Assembly: GCA_951799425.1 (NCBI GenBank)
Contig: OX637393.1
Location: 25,438,744 to 25,502,743 of the forward strand
Length of the DNA stretch: 64,000 nt
Direction of reading: 5' to 3'
DNA from: Ilex aquifolium
Taxonomy: Eukaryota; Streptophyta; Magnoliopsida; Aquifoliales; Aquifoliaceae
Shown here: one piece after another, positions 53,913 through 64,000 of the stretch
Layout of the letters: each line of letters opens with the position of its first letter
Numbering within the stretch: position 1 is the stretch's first letter
Position numbers and translations under genes: made by a program
The notes under the pieces: model-generated
Seen by the model: only the letters and a program-made list of their open reading frames with translations
Told to the model about the DNA's origin: nothing
The model's database searches: none

Positions 53913-54691
53913 CCCTAGCCTCAATGTGAGAGAGTGAGAGAAAACCCCTACCTCTTCCTTAGTTTGGTGTGAAGACCTTGAGGATTGATCTACTTTGAGG
54001 TGAGAATCCCCTTCCTTCTTCCTCCCCCAAAGCTCTCTAGGGTTAGAAATGGGGAAAATGGGGTGAAGGAGGCGGTTTTGGTGTGTTTAGAAAGCAAGAA
54101 TTGGGGAAAATCGCGAACTGATCTGGGTATATATTAATGGTACCGTCCGGACGGTGCCTTGGACGTCCGGACGCTGGCAACTCTCTGTCCCAGCTTTCTG
54201 TCCCAACTTCCAGAGCAGTTTTCACCTATTTAGAGGTCGAATTGAAAAATGTTCATGAGACACAGTTTTGTAGCCCTAGATGTCTAATATCTACTGTAAA
54301 AATTTAAGATCAATTGGACTTAAGGATAAACAGTTATGGCCAAAATACTAAGCAGTGTCCAAAATCCTAAATTCCCAAATTTTCTCTAAAATGTGTTTTA
54401 ACTCCAAAATACTTCCTAACTTCTAATACACCTCATATTACCTCTCCCAAAGTTTTTCGACCTTCCGGACTCAATGGAAACCTTATTTTGACCTAAAAAT
54501 ATTTAGAGACTTATCTAATAACCCTTCTCCAAGTTTAAACACCTTCGAAACTTAAACTTCCCAATCAATTCGTCTCCCAATTATTTATTTCTACTATTAT
54601 AATCTATGTGATTCATTCTTACGTCATTTCTTACCTTAGAGTTACAACACAATTATATCCTCATATTAATATAAATATGTGGGGGCTTACA
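52354..54691 (-). mobile_element. Solo LTR (J) of chromovirus type, 2338 bp, in copia H gag
   Basis: The plus strand starts TGTAACGCCCC and ends GGGGGCTTACA, flanked by an exact duplication TTGTG (52349-52353 and 54692-54696). It is homologous to the E LTR at 14360-16529 (GGGGGTGAGCACGAAGCTCT, CTAGTCTAG, CGTCCGGACG cores near 54146-54172) and even closer to the inverted right-hand LTR of E. There is no internal sequence. A TA microsatellite lies near 53888-53912. Gag of H reads on across it. Confidence 0.93.
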
Positions 54692-55047
54692 TTGTGTGCA
54701 CTAAACCGGGACATCGTGCAAAGGATTGTCGAAGCCGTAAAGTACAAGAGAACCACAAGAGGAAGACTGTCCAAGCTAATATAACCGAGGTAGAAAAAAT
54801 ATCTGAAAATGTTTCTAACATGAGTTTTTCTGTTGTAGTATCCGAAGTGAACTTGGTAAAAAATACCAAGGAATGGTAGGTGGACACCGGGGCCACTAAA
54901 CACATATGTTCGGATAAGAAGATATTTTCTTCATATGAAGCAATTAATGATGGAGAACAACTATTCATGAAAAATTCTTCTACTTCCAAAGTTGAAGACA
55001 AATGAAAGGTTATATTGAAGATGACTTCCGGAAAAGAACTTACTCTC
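54692..55047 (+). pseudogene. Copia H gag end and protease
   Basis: After the solo LTR the zinc knuckle is completed (TKPGHRAKDCRSRK), followed by a basic linker and the protease, where VDTGATKHICSDKK carries an intact DTG active site. A TAG at 54877-54879 stands where the family has Trp just before the active site. A second stop lies near 55003 in a VEDK context. Confidence 0.88.
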
Positions 55048-55950
55048 AATGATGTGTTACATGTTCCAGAAATTCGAAAGAATTATGTGTCTGGGTCGTT
55101 GTTGAGAAAGAAGGGTTTTAGGTTGGTTTTTGAGTCCGACAAATTTGTGCTCACCAAGAGTGGGATTTATGTAGGCAAGGGATACATGAGCAATGGACTC
55201 TTTAAAATGAATGTAATGACAATTGTATCTAATTTTAATAATAAGAACACATCTTCTACTTATATGTTTGAGGTTTTTAATGTATGACATGGTAGGTTAG
55301 GACATGTTAATTTTGATACTTTGAGTAAATTAATGAATTTAGAATTGTTGCCTAAATTCAATATTGATGCAAATCATAAATGTAAGGCATGTGTTGAATC
55401 AAAATTAACTAGAGCATCATTTCATAATATTGAAAGAAGTACTGAACCTCTAGAGTTAATTCATAGTGATACATGTGATTTGAAATATGTGCAAACTAGA
55501 GGTGTAAAGAAGTACTTTGTTACCTTTATTGATGATTACACAAGATATTGCTATGTATATTTGCTAAGGAGTAAAGATGAAACATTGAAAAAAATTATGC
55601 ATTATAAGAATGAGGCTGATAATCAACTTGGCAAAAAGATTAAGACAATAAGAAGTGATCGAGGTGGTGAATATGACGCATTTTTCGATAGTTTGTGTCA
55701 AGAACATGATATTATTCACCAAATTTATACGCCTTATACATCTCAGCAAAATGGGATTGTTGAACGTAAACATAGAACATTGAAAGAGATGATGAATGTC
55801 ATGTTGATTAGTTCGGGATTACCTCAGAACTTGTGGGGGGGGAGCTTTGCTTTCAGCAAACTATATTTTAAATAAATTATCCGACAAGAAGTTAGACAAA
55901 ACCCCTTATGAATAATAGAAAATTCGGAGTCCTTCCTATAAATATTTAAA
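55021..55950 (+). pseudogene. Copia H integrase
   Basis: The reading includes [20 protein letters not shown], then a zinc region (HGRLGHVNFDTLSKL, CKACVESKLTR) and the core: LIHSDTCDLK, FVTFIDDYTRYCYVY, TIRSDRGGEYDAF and QQNGIVERKHRTLKEMMN. All three catalytic residues (D, D, E) are present. A TGA at 55285-55287 replaces the Trp before HGRLGH. An eight-G run at 55835-55842 carries a probable one-base gain that shifts frame after QNLWG. Confidence 0.92.
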
Positions 55951-55951
55951 A

Positions 55952-57865
55952 GTGTGGGGGTGTTTGGCTAAGGTGATGGTTCATATTCTCAAAAAGATTA
56001 AAATAGGACCTAAGACTATAGATTGTATATTTATTGGTTGTGCAATAAATAGCAATGCATATTATTTTCTCGTGCATAAATCTGATATTCCTGATATACA
56101 TGTTAATACAACCATTGAGTCAAGAAATACGTCATTCTTTGAAAATGTCTTTCCTAGTAAAAATGCATGTGATGGGAGTTCTCTTAAAATAACTCATGAT
56201 ACTGCGATTAGTAATATAGACCATGAGTCTATAAATGAAGAAAGTGAAGAGACACTTAGACGTAGTAAGAGGGTAAGGACTTCCAAGTCCTATGGTCCAT
56301 ATTTTCTAATATATTTATTAGAAAATGAGCCACAAATCTTCAATGAAGCGATGTCCACTCTTGAAAGAAACTGTAAACAGTGAAATTGAATCCATCATGC
56401 AAAATCACACCTGGGAATTGGTAGATCTTTCTCCAGGAAGTAAACCATTGGGGTGTTAATGGATTTTCAAGAGGAAAATGAAAACTGATGGATCAATTAA
56501 TAAGTACAAGGCTAGACTTATAGCTAAAGGTTATAGGCAAAAATAAGGTCTTGATTATTTTGATATATATTTTCCTGTCACGAGAATAACATCTATTTGT
56601 ATGCTCATAGCTATTGCAGCGTTACATAATCTTGAGATACACCAAATGGATATAAAAATAACTTTTCTAAATGGTGACTTAAATGAGAAAATTTATATGG
56701 ACCAACCCGAAGAGTTTATTTCTCCGGGACAAGAGAAGAAGGTGTGTACACTTGTTAAATCACTTTATGATTTAAAGCAAGCACCAAAACAATGACATGA
56801 GAAATTTAACAAGGTAATGATATCAAATAGTTTCACAATTAATGAATGTGATAAATGTGTCTATGTCAAAGACACAAATAATGGATATGTCATTGTTTGC
56901 ATATATGTGGATGATATGCTTATTTTATATAGTAATAATAATATTATTATAGCTACCAAAAAAATGTTGTCTAGTAAGTTTGACATGAAGGATTTGGGTG
57001 TTGCAGATGTTATACTAGAAATTAAAATTTCTAGAACCTCTAGTAGACTTATATTATCTCAATCATATTATATTAAGAAAATACTTGAGAAGTTAGACAA
57101 AGATGATAGCAGTATTGCTAGAACACCAGTTGATATAAATCTTCATTTGTCTACAAATATTGGTCAAAACATATCACAATTGAAATACTCTTGCATCATT
57201 GGCAGTCTAAAGTATGTCATGAACTGCACTAGACCGGATATAACATACTCAGTTAGTAAATTGAGTAGATATACGAGTAATCCGGGAGTAGACCATTGGA
57301 AGGCAATTATTAGGGTTCTTAGTTACTTAAGATATACCCTGAATTTTGGATTGCACTATACAAGATATCCAGCTATACTTGAAGGGTATAATGATGCAAA
57401 CTGGATATCTGATGTGAATGATAGAAAATCTACAAGTGGTTATATTTTTACAGTTTATAGTGCAGTTGTATCTTTAAAATCCTCTAAGCAAACATGTATT
57501 ATCAGATCCACAATGGAATCTGAAATTATTGTTTTAGATACAGCAGGAGAGGAAGTTGAGTGGCTTCACCAATTTCTAGAGGATATTTAAATATGGCCTA
57601 AACATGTGCCAGCAATTTGTATACATTACGATAGTCAATCTGCAATTGGTATGTCACAGAGTGACATGCATAATGGTAAATCTAGACATATACTTCGTAG
57701 ACATAATATCGTTAGGTAATTGCTCTCAAATGAGATTATTTCTATTGATTATATAAAATCAAAGGATAATCTAGCGAATCCGCTTACTAAAGGTTTGACA
57801 AGAGAGCAAGTACATTGCACATCGAGGGGAATGGGGCTAAAGCCTATGACACAAGAGTCACCTTA
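55952..57865 (+). pseudogene. Copia H reverse transcriptase and RNase H
   Basis: After a linker (IGCAINSNAYYF, LRRSKRVRTSKSYG) the RT reads NKYKARLIAKGYRQK, LEIHQMDIKITFLNGDL, VKSLYDLKQAPKQ and the catalytic box [11 protein letters not shown] near 56905. RNase H follows: [46 protein letters not shown], then SRHILRRHNIVR and DNLANPLTKGLTREQV, ending at 57863-57865. Stops include a TGA at 56793-56795 where LKQAPKQ is normally followed by Trp. Confidence 0.92.
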
Positions 57866-58439
57866 ATGACAACCCAACCTAGTTGACTGGAGATCCCAAG
57901 ATCTAGGTTCAAATGGACAACCGAATTATGTGTGATTCAAAAGAAGCACTGAGGAGATAATCTCTCATACCTATTCCTATGATAACCTAGTGCTGCTTGT
58001 AGAGTTTATTAGGGTAAGCTATGTTTTTAATGACTTTTATACCTTGAAAAATTCAAGTGGAATATTGCAGGATATTCCTAATAGGAGTCACCTATATGTG
58101 TGTGAAGGGGCCGCTTCTATGAGAATTTATAAAGGTTAAATTCTCTAAAGCACTCATGAAAATCAGGAGTTGTTCAGAGCCAAAATGAACACAATCATGA
58201 GAACCAATTGTGTTAGAAAAGAGACTGTGTGAAGGCTATTCGATCTGATTATCAAACAGCTGAATTGTTTAAGACATCACGTTCACTATTTAGCCAGTAA
58301 GTCCGGACTTTCACTAGGGAAGGTTAAAGGCTAAAAGCTACCTATCTCAATGCACGATCTTTCCAAAGATGTACTCTCTATAGTGTGTCAGCATTATCAT
58401 TTGCATACTAATAGCCAATTTTTCATTCATGTGGGGGAT
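57866..58439 (+). other. Copia H 3' untranslated internal region and polypurine tract
   Basis: Non-coding, ending in GTGGGGGAT directly before the 3' LTR start TGTTGG. This purine-rich segment is the likely plus-strand primer. I saw nothing else definite here. Confidence 0.75.
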
Positions 58440-59563
58440 TGTTGGATCAAAACAGTTTCACAAAACAGTTTCTGAAGTGTAAAAACTGAATTTTTGGTCG
58501 ACTTTGAGCCTAAATTAAAGTGGGACCCGTTCGTTATTTTGAGTAAACTTTCGTGGGTTCTATTCTACTCCATGAGGAGAATAATTTAGTACATTCACTT
58601 GCTCAAATCAAGTAAGAAATGAATGAGAAAATAGGCTTCAAAGTGACCCTCTTGAAATGTGAATATAGAGGTTGTGCAATTTGGGATTTGACACCAATTC
58701 CACATTGGTTGATGAAGAAGTTCTAGACTGGCATATATATGCCAAATTTGCTCTATGGGATTGGGCCCCAAGGGGTACCACAATTTTATGAGCGGAGCGA
58801 GCGCCTGCATGCCTTCGGTTCTACCACACACGCCCGCCCGCCACGTCATGACTTGGCTGGGCCGAGCTCGGGTACGGGTGTGGGTGTGGTTTAGACCAAG
58901 CCCTAGCTTTTTGGAGAAATTTAATTTAATCCGAAATTTAATTTTCGGTATCCGTTGGATCGCACTGGTAAAAAATTTTTGCTTCCCTCCAGTGCAGGTG
59001 ACTGCTGGGTTGCATCCGTTCAGATGGTGATTGTCCGGATCAATCACCATTCTCTCTATAAATAACCCAATCACATAATCATTTTGCATCCAATACATTT
59101 GTAATCATTTTAAGGCAAATTCATACATCATTAAGGCAGTCTGCAATTGGAGAGTACACAAAACAATTTCTGGTTTGCTGGACGAGTAGATTGGAGTGCT
59201 AATTCTACTCGTGTGAAGATCATTGTATCCTAAGAGGTAGACACTTGATATTCTATAAGCACCGTGTGTGGGGGCGAAATCTGTCTTAAGGACATAGTGT
59301 CAAGCACTAGACTTGATCTACATAAAGTTCAATAATAGTTCATGTTTTGCAGCCGAGTCAGTATTTATATTGGTTTAACAACCAGTTACATGCAACTGTT
59401 TCTTTAAGACTATTGTAACTGTTTCGTTAGTTCTTCTGTAACTGTTTCAATTTTCTGCGTAACTGTTTCACACTTGATTGTTACTGTTTTGTTATACATT
59501 ACATGTTTTAAATCAGAAATTTCAATAAGTGATTTTACTATATTTGGTATACCACAAACAACA
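58440..59563 (+). mobile_element. 3' LTR of copia H (1124 bp)
   Basis: It begins TGTTGGATCAAAACAG and ends CACAAACAACA. It pairs with 49963-51103 and keeps the CGAAATCTGTCTTAAG segment, TATA box and GTAACTGTTT repeats. A short CACAAAACAG insertion near 58459 and scattered substitutions show moderate age. Confidence 0.95.
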
Positions 59564-59568
59564 AATAG

Positions 59569-60400
59569 TACTGAAGCCTTATCGGTGTTTAACACATGAA
59601 GTGAAAAGGTAGTTGCAAAGCCAGATAATAGATCGCAGTCAACCATGTTTTTTTTCTCATTTATGATCATCACTCTAGTCTTTCTTTTATTTCTTTTTTA
59701 TTTTTTGGGATAAATTATACTTTCAGGAGAAGTCTATGTTACCGTAAAAAAAATTGGTCTCATACTCCCATTATAACTTTTTGTGGGGTTTTTTATTATA
59801 ATTTTTAGGGTCATTTTACAAATTTTGTGGCAACTTGTGAATAATCATAAAAATGTTAAGAATCGATCACAATATTTTTAGGATCGATCGCAAATTACAA
59901 CTAAAGTTATCATTTGGCCCCAAAAAATTGTAATTCAAAAATTCTAATATTTTTATTATAAATAAATTATAAAATTTTGAATTATGATACTAATTTTTTT
60001 TTTTTGGTGCCATAATCTTATCCATACATTCATCCCTTCAACTCAGGGTTGGACTTGGATCACCCCTAAACTATCAACTGCAACACTTGTACTATCTCAA
60101 TCTCTAACTCCTTTCCATCATAAGCTTTATTGCCTTTTTTGTTCTCACTTATAAAATTGATTCGACCTTACAAAAGGACCTAGGTATTTCATCAGTCAAT
60201 CAAGGGAAATATATACTATACATTAACACCCTAATTTACTATTAGGTGTGTTATCAGAGTCAAGATTTTTGAGTTTCGGCATTTTTAGGTATATCTTAAG
60301 TTGACTATCTGAAGGTCAAGCTTAGTTGATGTAAGATGATACAATATCTCACCTTAAGTTAACTAAGAAATATAAATGTGGGTTGTTTTTCCTTTCGTGC
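59569..60400. other. AT-rich spacer, no gene seen
   Basis: No coding potential, RNA gene or element end was recognised. It contains T-runs near 59990. Confidence 0.5.
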
Positions 60401-61150
60401 AAAACGAGCAAACTGTTAAGACCGGTTTGGGCCCGTCGGAAGTACTCTGATGCTTAAGTCATTAAAAGTTCTTATTGTAAATGCTTTATGATAGGAAAGA
60501 AGTGTGTATCTTTCACCTAAGCATTTGTCTAGTATTTATATCATTCGTCTCTCCTCATTCTTTTGACATTCCTTTTTCATTGCCAGATTAGGTGGCACAC
60601 CTATAATGACTGTCGCAATCTTCTTTATTTCAGCCTCATCTTTTCTCGGTTTCTCTCCCACGTCTATAATGTATCCCTAAGAGTCTGTTGGACTCTTTTC
60701 TCTGATTCCCCGTGATCATTGCTCAGCTTATTGAACCGAGCACTGCTTAGTTCTTCTGGTCGAGCATGGGTTTACTGCTCGGTTAAGTGGGTCCCTTGGC
60801 CACGTGTTCCTTTAATCTTGGTCATGTATTGTGCAGTCATTTTATACCCCTTCATTTTTCCCTCAAGGGATGTTTGCCACATGGGAAATATCACTTGACA
60901 TCTCCTGATTCCTTTATCATGTCGCATTAAATTGGTTACGTGGCTTCTTGGAAAAAGAAACTTTGCACCTCTCTTCTTTTTGTACAGGTGTGTATCATCA
61001 TTTAATGTAGATTTCTTTTCGTCTAGGTGTGGCTATTTTGGCGCCCTTCTAGGGTCTTAAAGCATCATCTTCTTTACTTCATGCCTTTTCCATTTTTCAT
61101 ATACTCCTTTATCTTTTTGTAAGTGCCTCTTTTCTTTTCCTCCTTTTTTA
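60401..61150 (-). mobile_element. Possible 3' LTR or 3' region of Tat element K
   Basis: This lies at the 3' side of the minus-strand K pol and before its antisense ORF start. It contains a CGAGC-rich stretch near 60735-60780 (CCGAGCACTGCTTAG, CTGCTCGGTTAAG) and pyrimidine-rich tracts, typical of LTR sequence, but no clear ends or duplication. The call rests mainly on position. Confidence 0.35.
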
Positions 61151-61159
61151 TTTTCTTCT

Positions 61160-61290
61160 ATGGCTCCTCTAAAGGAAGAACAAATACCTGAATTTCGCTC
61201 CAAATATGCCATCCCAGACAACACGTTTGTTAGAGTGGTGGGCAAGGATGAGACTAACGTAGAGTGGTGGGCAAGGATGAGACTAACGTA
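61160..61290 (+). pseudogene. Start of antisense ORF of Tat element K
   Basis: A plus-strand ATG at 61160 opens MAPLKEEQIPEFRSKYAIPD and NTFVRVVGKDET, resembling the N-terminal part of the antisense ORFs of Tat elements as I remember them. A 29-bp direct duplication (TAGAGTGGTGGGCAAGGATG..., copies at 61231 and 61260) shifts and stops the frame. The rest is missing and the K pol begins about 40 bp further on, in the opposite direction. Confidence 0.5.
61231..61288. repeat. 29-bp perfect tandem duplication
   Basis: Two identical copies, 61231-61259 and 61260-61288, lie inside the antisense ORF remnant. The lack of differences suggests it is recent. Confidence 0.95.
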
Positions 61291-61329
61291 GATCTCAAGT
61301 TGCTCGATGCCCAGATGCACTACTAGTCT

Positions 61330-62217
61330 TACTCCTGCGATATTCTGCCTCATTATTGGACACATTAAATCCCAATTTTATCGCTTTCTCTAGTATGTAT
61401 CCTTTTGGGGATTCCAGGACTATTCCTATCCTGGCCCCTTTTTGATTCGATAAGCCATCCACGAAAAGTTTCTAGGGTGCATCATGCCCTGCGTCGCTTT
61501 TTCTGGCTATATTTCTATCCATACCATCCCCCTCCAGTTTAGACTTCTTGGTACTAGGAGTCCTCTGAAGTGGATCCTGGATTTTGGGGCTGAATTCCGC
61601 CAGGAAGTCGACAACCACTTGCCTTTTTATGGCAATTCATGGTTCAAAGTTTATATCGTGCTCTCCTAGCTCTATCGCCCATTTTGAGATCCTCCAAGAT
61701 AGGTCAGTTTTTTTGAACAAAGCTTTCAGTGGTGATGTGTTAGTATCGTGATTGTATGAGCTTGAAATTAATGTCTCAACTTTCAGGCCGAGCTGATGAG
61801 GGCTAGGGCCAACTTTTCCAATGGCAGATACTTGGTTTCTGCGCTGAGAAGTGTTTTTCTTATGTTGTATACCGGCTTCATTTCCTTCTGAGGTTTTTCC
61901 ATCAGTGCTTCGATGACCGCATGCTCGAAAACGACTATGTAGATGCATGCAAAAACAACTATGTGGAGGTATAGTTGTTCTCCCTGAATTGGAGTGGCCA
62001 GTATGGGCAATGCAGCCAAATACATATTTAGGTCTTTGAAAGTATTTTCGCAGTCTTGGGTCCATATTTCGCCTCCTTTTACCTTTAGTGTTTGGAAAAA
62101 TGGTCTACGATTGTCATACAATCTGGATATGAACCTGTTTAGCGTAACTGCCATTCCAGTAAGCCTTTGTATCTCTCTAACTATATTCGGCGATTGGAGT
62201 TCAATAAGTGCTTTCAC
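61330..62217 (-). pseudogene. Tat-type gypsy K: RNase H, linker and start of second RNase H
   Basis: The minus-strand frame at 61783-62217 reads ALIELQSPNIVREIQRLTGM, RFISRLYDNRRPFFQTLK and YLPLEKLALALISSA. Continuing down come RISKWAIELGEHDINFEP, VVDFLAEFSPK and a second RNase H start (KLFVDGLSNQKGARIGIVLE, KLGFNVSNNEAEY). It is truncated at about 61330, next to the antisense ORF remnant. Two RNase H domains again mark the Tat lineage. Stops are frequent. Confidence 0.82.
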
Positions 62218-63180
62218 TTGGTTGGGGTTGGCCTCAATTCCTCATTTGGTAGAAAGATAACCAATGGATTTTCCCGAGCTAACTTCGAATGGGCACTTTT
62301 CGGCATTGAGCTTCATTCGGTAGTCTCACAACATGTCAAAAGTTCTCTGGAGGTTGGCTAGGTGGTTTGCTGCTCCCTGGCTTTTGACAATTATGTCTTC
62401 AATGTATAATTTTATGGTACTACTTAGCATTCCTTTGAACATTCGTGTTAACAATTGTTGGTATGTGGCTCTTGTGTTTTTCAGTCCAAATGTCATTACC
62501 TTATAACAGTAGGTTTCTTATGGAGTGATGAATGAAGTTTTTTCCTGATCGGACTCCAAAAGTGGTATTTGATGGTATCCTCTATAAGCATCAAGGAAAC
62601 TCATTTGCTTATATCCTGATGTGGCATCGACTAATTGATCAATCTTTGGTAAGGGGAAGTTATCCTTGGGACATGCCTTGTTGAGGTCCGTGAAATCAAC
62701 ACAAACCCTCCATTTCTCTTTCTTCTTTTTAACTACCACCGTGTAGGAAAGCCATGATGGATATGAAACTTCCTTTATTGAATGCGTCTGGAGCAACTTC
62801 TCTACCTCTTTATTGACAGCCTCTCTATGTTGTGGTGCTGATCTTCTCTGCTATTGCTTGATTGGTTTGAAACTTGGGTTAACATTCAGATGATGGCAAA
62901 TGACTTTGGGATCAATACCCGAAATTTTTTTAAGGAGTCTAGGTGAACACATCTATGTTCTTCTTTAACAGTTCTTGTAGAGCTTTTTGCTCGCATTCCA
63001 TGAGTAATGATCCAGTTAAGAAGTACTTCTCAGCATCCCCCTCTAAATGCACTTTTTTCAAATCTTCCATTGAATGTTTGGCCAGATACCCCATCGGTTC
63101 TTCTAGGCTCGGCCGCTATACTTTGATTGTTATTTCCATTCCATCTCTAATGTCAGCTCGGTCTCTTGATCTTCTTTGAA
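62218..63180 (-). pseudogene. Tat-type gypsy K: linker and reverse transcriptase
   Basis: From about 63170 down: ISGIDPKVICHHLNVNPSFK, then SIKEVSYPSWLSYTVVVKKK, WRVCVDFTDLNKACPKDNFP, MSFLDAYRGYHQIPL, VMTFGLKNTRATYQQ and KLNAEKCPFEVSSGKS. The catalytic YVDD box reads YIEDI near 62405, so it is defective. Gag and protease are missing. Recognisable sequence ends near 63180. Confidence 0.85.
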
Positions 63181-63185
63181 ATTTT

Positions 63186-64000
63186 TCGCAAAGCCCCAAC
63201 CCCCTACTTCTCACCTCTGTTTCTCACTCCACAGTACTCCATTTAACCTTTTTTCTAAACCTATACCCTCACTACATAGCCCTCTACAAATCCCCATAGG
63301 TTTTAAGCTTAGAATTTAGCTTACACCCATCCAAAAGTAAGGTCTCTAGACTTGCAACTCTTATTTTCACTCCCTAATGACCTCTAAACCCTAAGGTTTT
63401 CAACAATGGATTCCTAAGGTCCAGTTTAGCCAGTTAACACCCTTTTTCAAAGCTTAAACACCCAAAATGAAGAGATCAAAAACCCACCATGGCTGACACT
63501 CAATCACAACCATCCCACCACCTCCGACTGCAACAAGCTTCAAAACCACCACCAAAGTACTCCTTTAGCTCCCCACAACATAACCATGCCAACCAATTAA
63601 ACCAAAATGACCTCAAACTCAAAAACATGAATTCGAGCAATTACAGTACATGAAATAAAATTCTAATGATACCAAGATTCCTAGCCCTCAAATTAGGCTA
63701 GTAGCATACCTTTTGTTGTTTGCATTTGCTTCTATCAAAAATCCAAAACTTCAAGCCAAGCTTTCTCTCTCTGCCTCTCACCTCCCCAAAATTTTGATCT
63801 ATTTTTATACATCCAAGAGCTAAGTAATCCTTCCCGACCCCCAAGCTACTGGTGGCAAGCATGCATTTAGAGCCTCCTCCAACATGCCAGCAAGTTGCCA
63901 TGTGAGTTGCTTATCGCCTAATGGTAATTTCATAAATTCCATTTTCTTGCCAAATTTCAAAAATTAATTAAAATAATATATTTTTTTTTCAAAATCACAT
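63186..64000. other. Unassigned right-end sequence
   Basis: No ORF of weight. Pyrimidine-rich stretches and CCTCTAAACCCTAAGG near 63380 recall gypsy LTR or 5' leader sequence, but I see no ends, primer site or duplication to support a call. Confidence 0.3.

Larger units (their letters stand above)
49963..59563 (+). mobile_element. Full-length Ty1/copia element H (9.6 kb with nested solo LTR)
   Basis: LTRs at 49963-51103 and 58440-59563 are flanked by an exact duplication AATAG (49958-49962 and 59564-59568). Inside, on the plus strand, are gag, protease, integrase, RT and RNase H in copia order, and a purine tract before the 3' LTR. A 2338-bp chromovirus LTR (52354-54691) is nested in gag. 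Without it the element is about 7.3 kb. Stops and frameshifts in every domain make it inactive. The expected tRNA-iMet primer site is absent. Confidence 0.95.

Noticed and set aside
61057..61365. 102-residue minus-strand ORF
   Set aside because: It crosses the junction between K pol and the antisense ORF and has no motif of its own.

Overview
The window is a repeat-packed stretch of a higher-plant nuclear genome, most likely a eudicot. Almost every coding segment belongs to a transposable element, and I found no convincing host gene, rRNA, tRNA or CRISPR array. The evidence is: Ty3/gypsy elements of the Tekay/Del chromovirus type (chromodomain after the integrase); Ty3/gypsy elements of the Tat type (two RNase H domains plus an antisense ORF beyond pol); Ty1/copia elements, one with a SIRE-like extra ORF; tRNA-iMet-type primer sites; MULE-like and hAT-type DNA elements; and very AT-rich spacers.

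Layout. 1-3456: leader, primer site and 2.9-kb 5' LTR of minus-strand gypsy B, which leaves the window to the left. 3457-26500: a decayed plus-strand Tat element (A) cut into three pieces. A solo LTR (C, 4895-6582, GAATT duplication) splits its RNase H, and a minus-strand SIRE-like copia (D, 7858-24297) splits its integrase. D itself carries a 549-bp foldback element (11496-12044) in its RNase H and a chromovirus unit (E, 14360-21004, TTTAC duplication) in its integrase. E is unusual: its two LTRs are inverted relative to each other. 26500-33780: AT-rich spacer with a LINE-like remnant and a 692-bp hAT-type element with an exact 8-bp duplication. 33781-36721: LTR and ORF3 tail of another SIRE-like copia (L). 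37091-39462: a Tat LTR (F) flanked by a purine tract on one side and a primer site plus gag on the other. 39463-46780: minus-strand Tat element G, whose 5.8-kb gag-pol frame has five stops and no frameshift, with a spliced antisense ORF. 46781-49957: spacer with TA microsatellite, a 176-bp duplication and a MITE-like repeat. 49958-59568: complete plus-strand copia H with AATAG duplication, carrying a chromovirus solo LTR (J, 52354-54691, TTGTG duplication) in its gag zinc knuckle. 60400-63180: minus-strand Tat remnant K. 63186-64000: unassigned.

How it fits together: the order of insertion can be read from the interruptions. A is oldest. B, C and D landed in A. E and the foldback element landed in D, and J landed in H. 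All elements look inactive through stops, frameshifts or lost catalytic residues. Many stops fit C-to-T change at formerly methylated cytosines.

Most worth a second look: the inverted-LTR composite E; copia H, whose expected tRNA primer site is replaced by 16 nt perfectly complementary to its own LTR, with complementary repeat sets around it; the recurring antisense coiled-coil ORFs of the Tat elements; and the in-frame repeat linker between the two RNase H domains of G. Boundaries marked by target duplications are firm. Family names come from motif recognition by eye.
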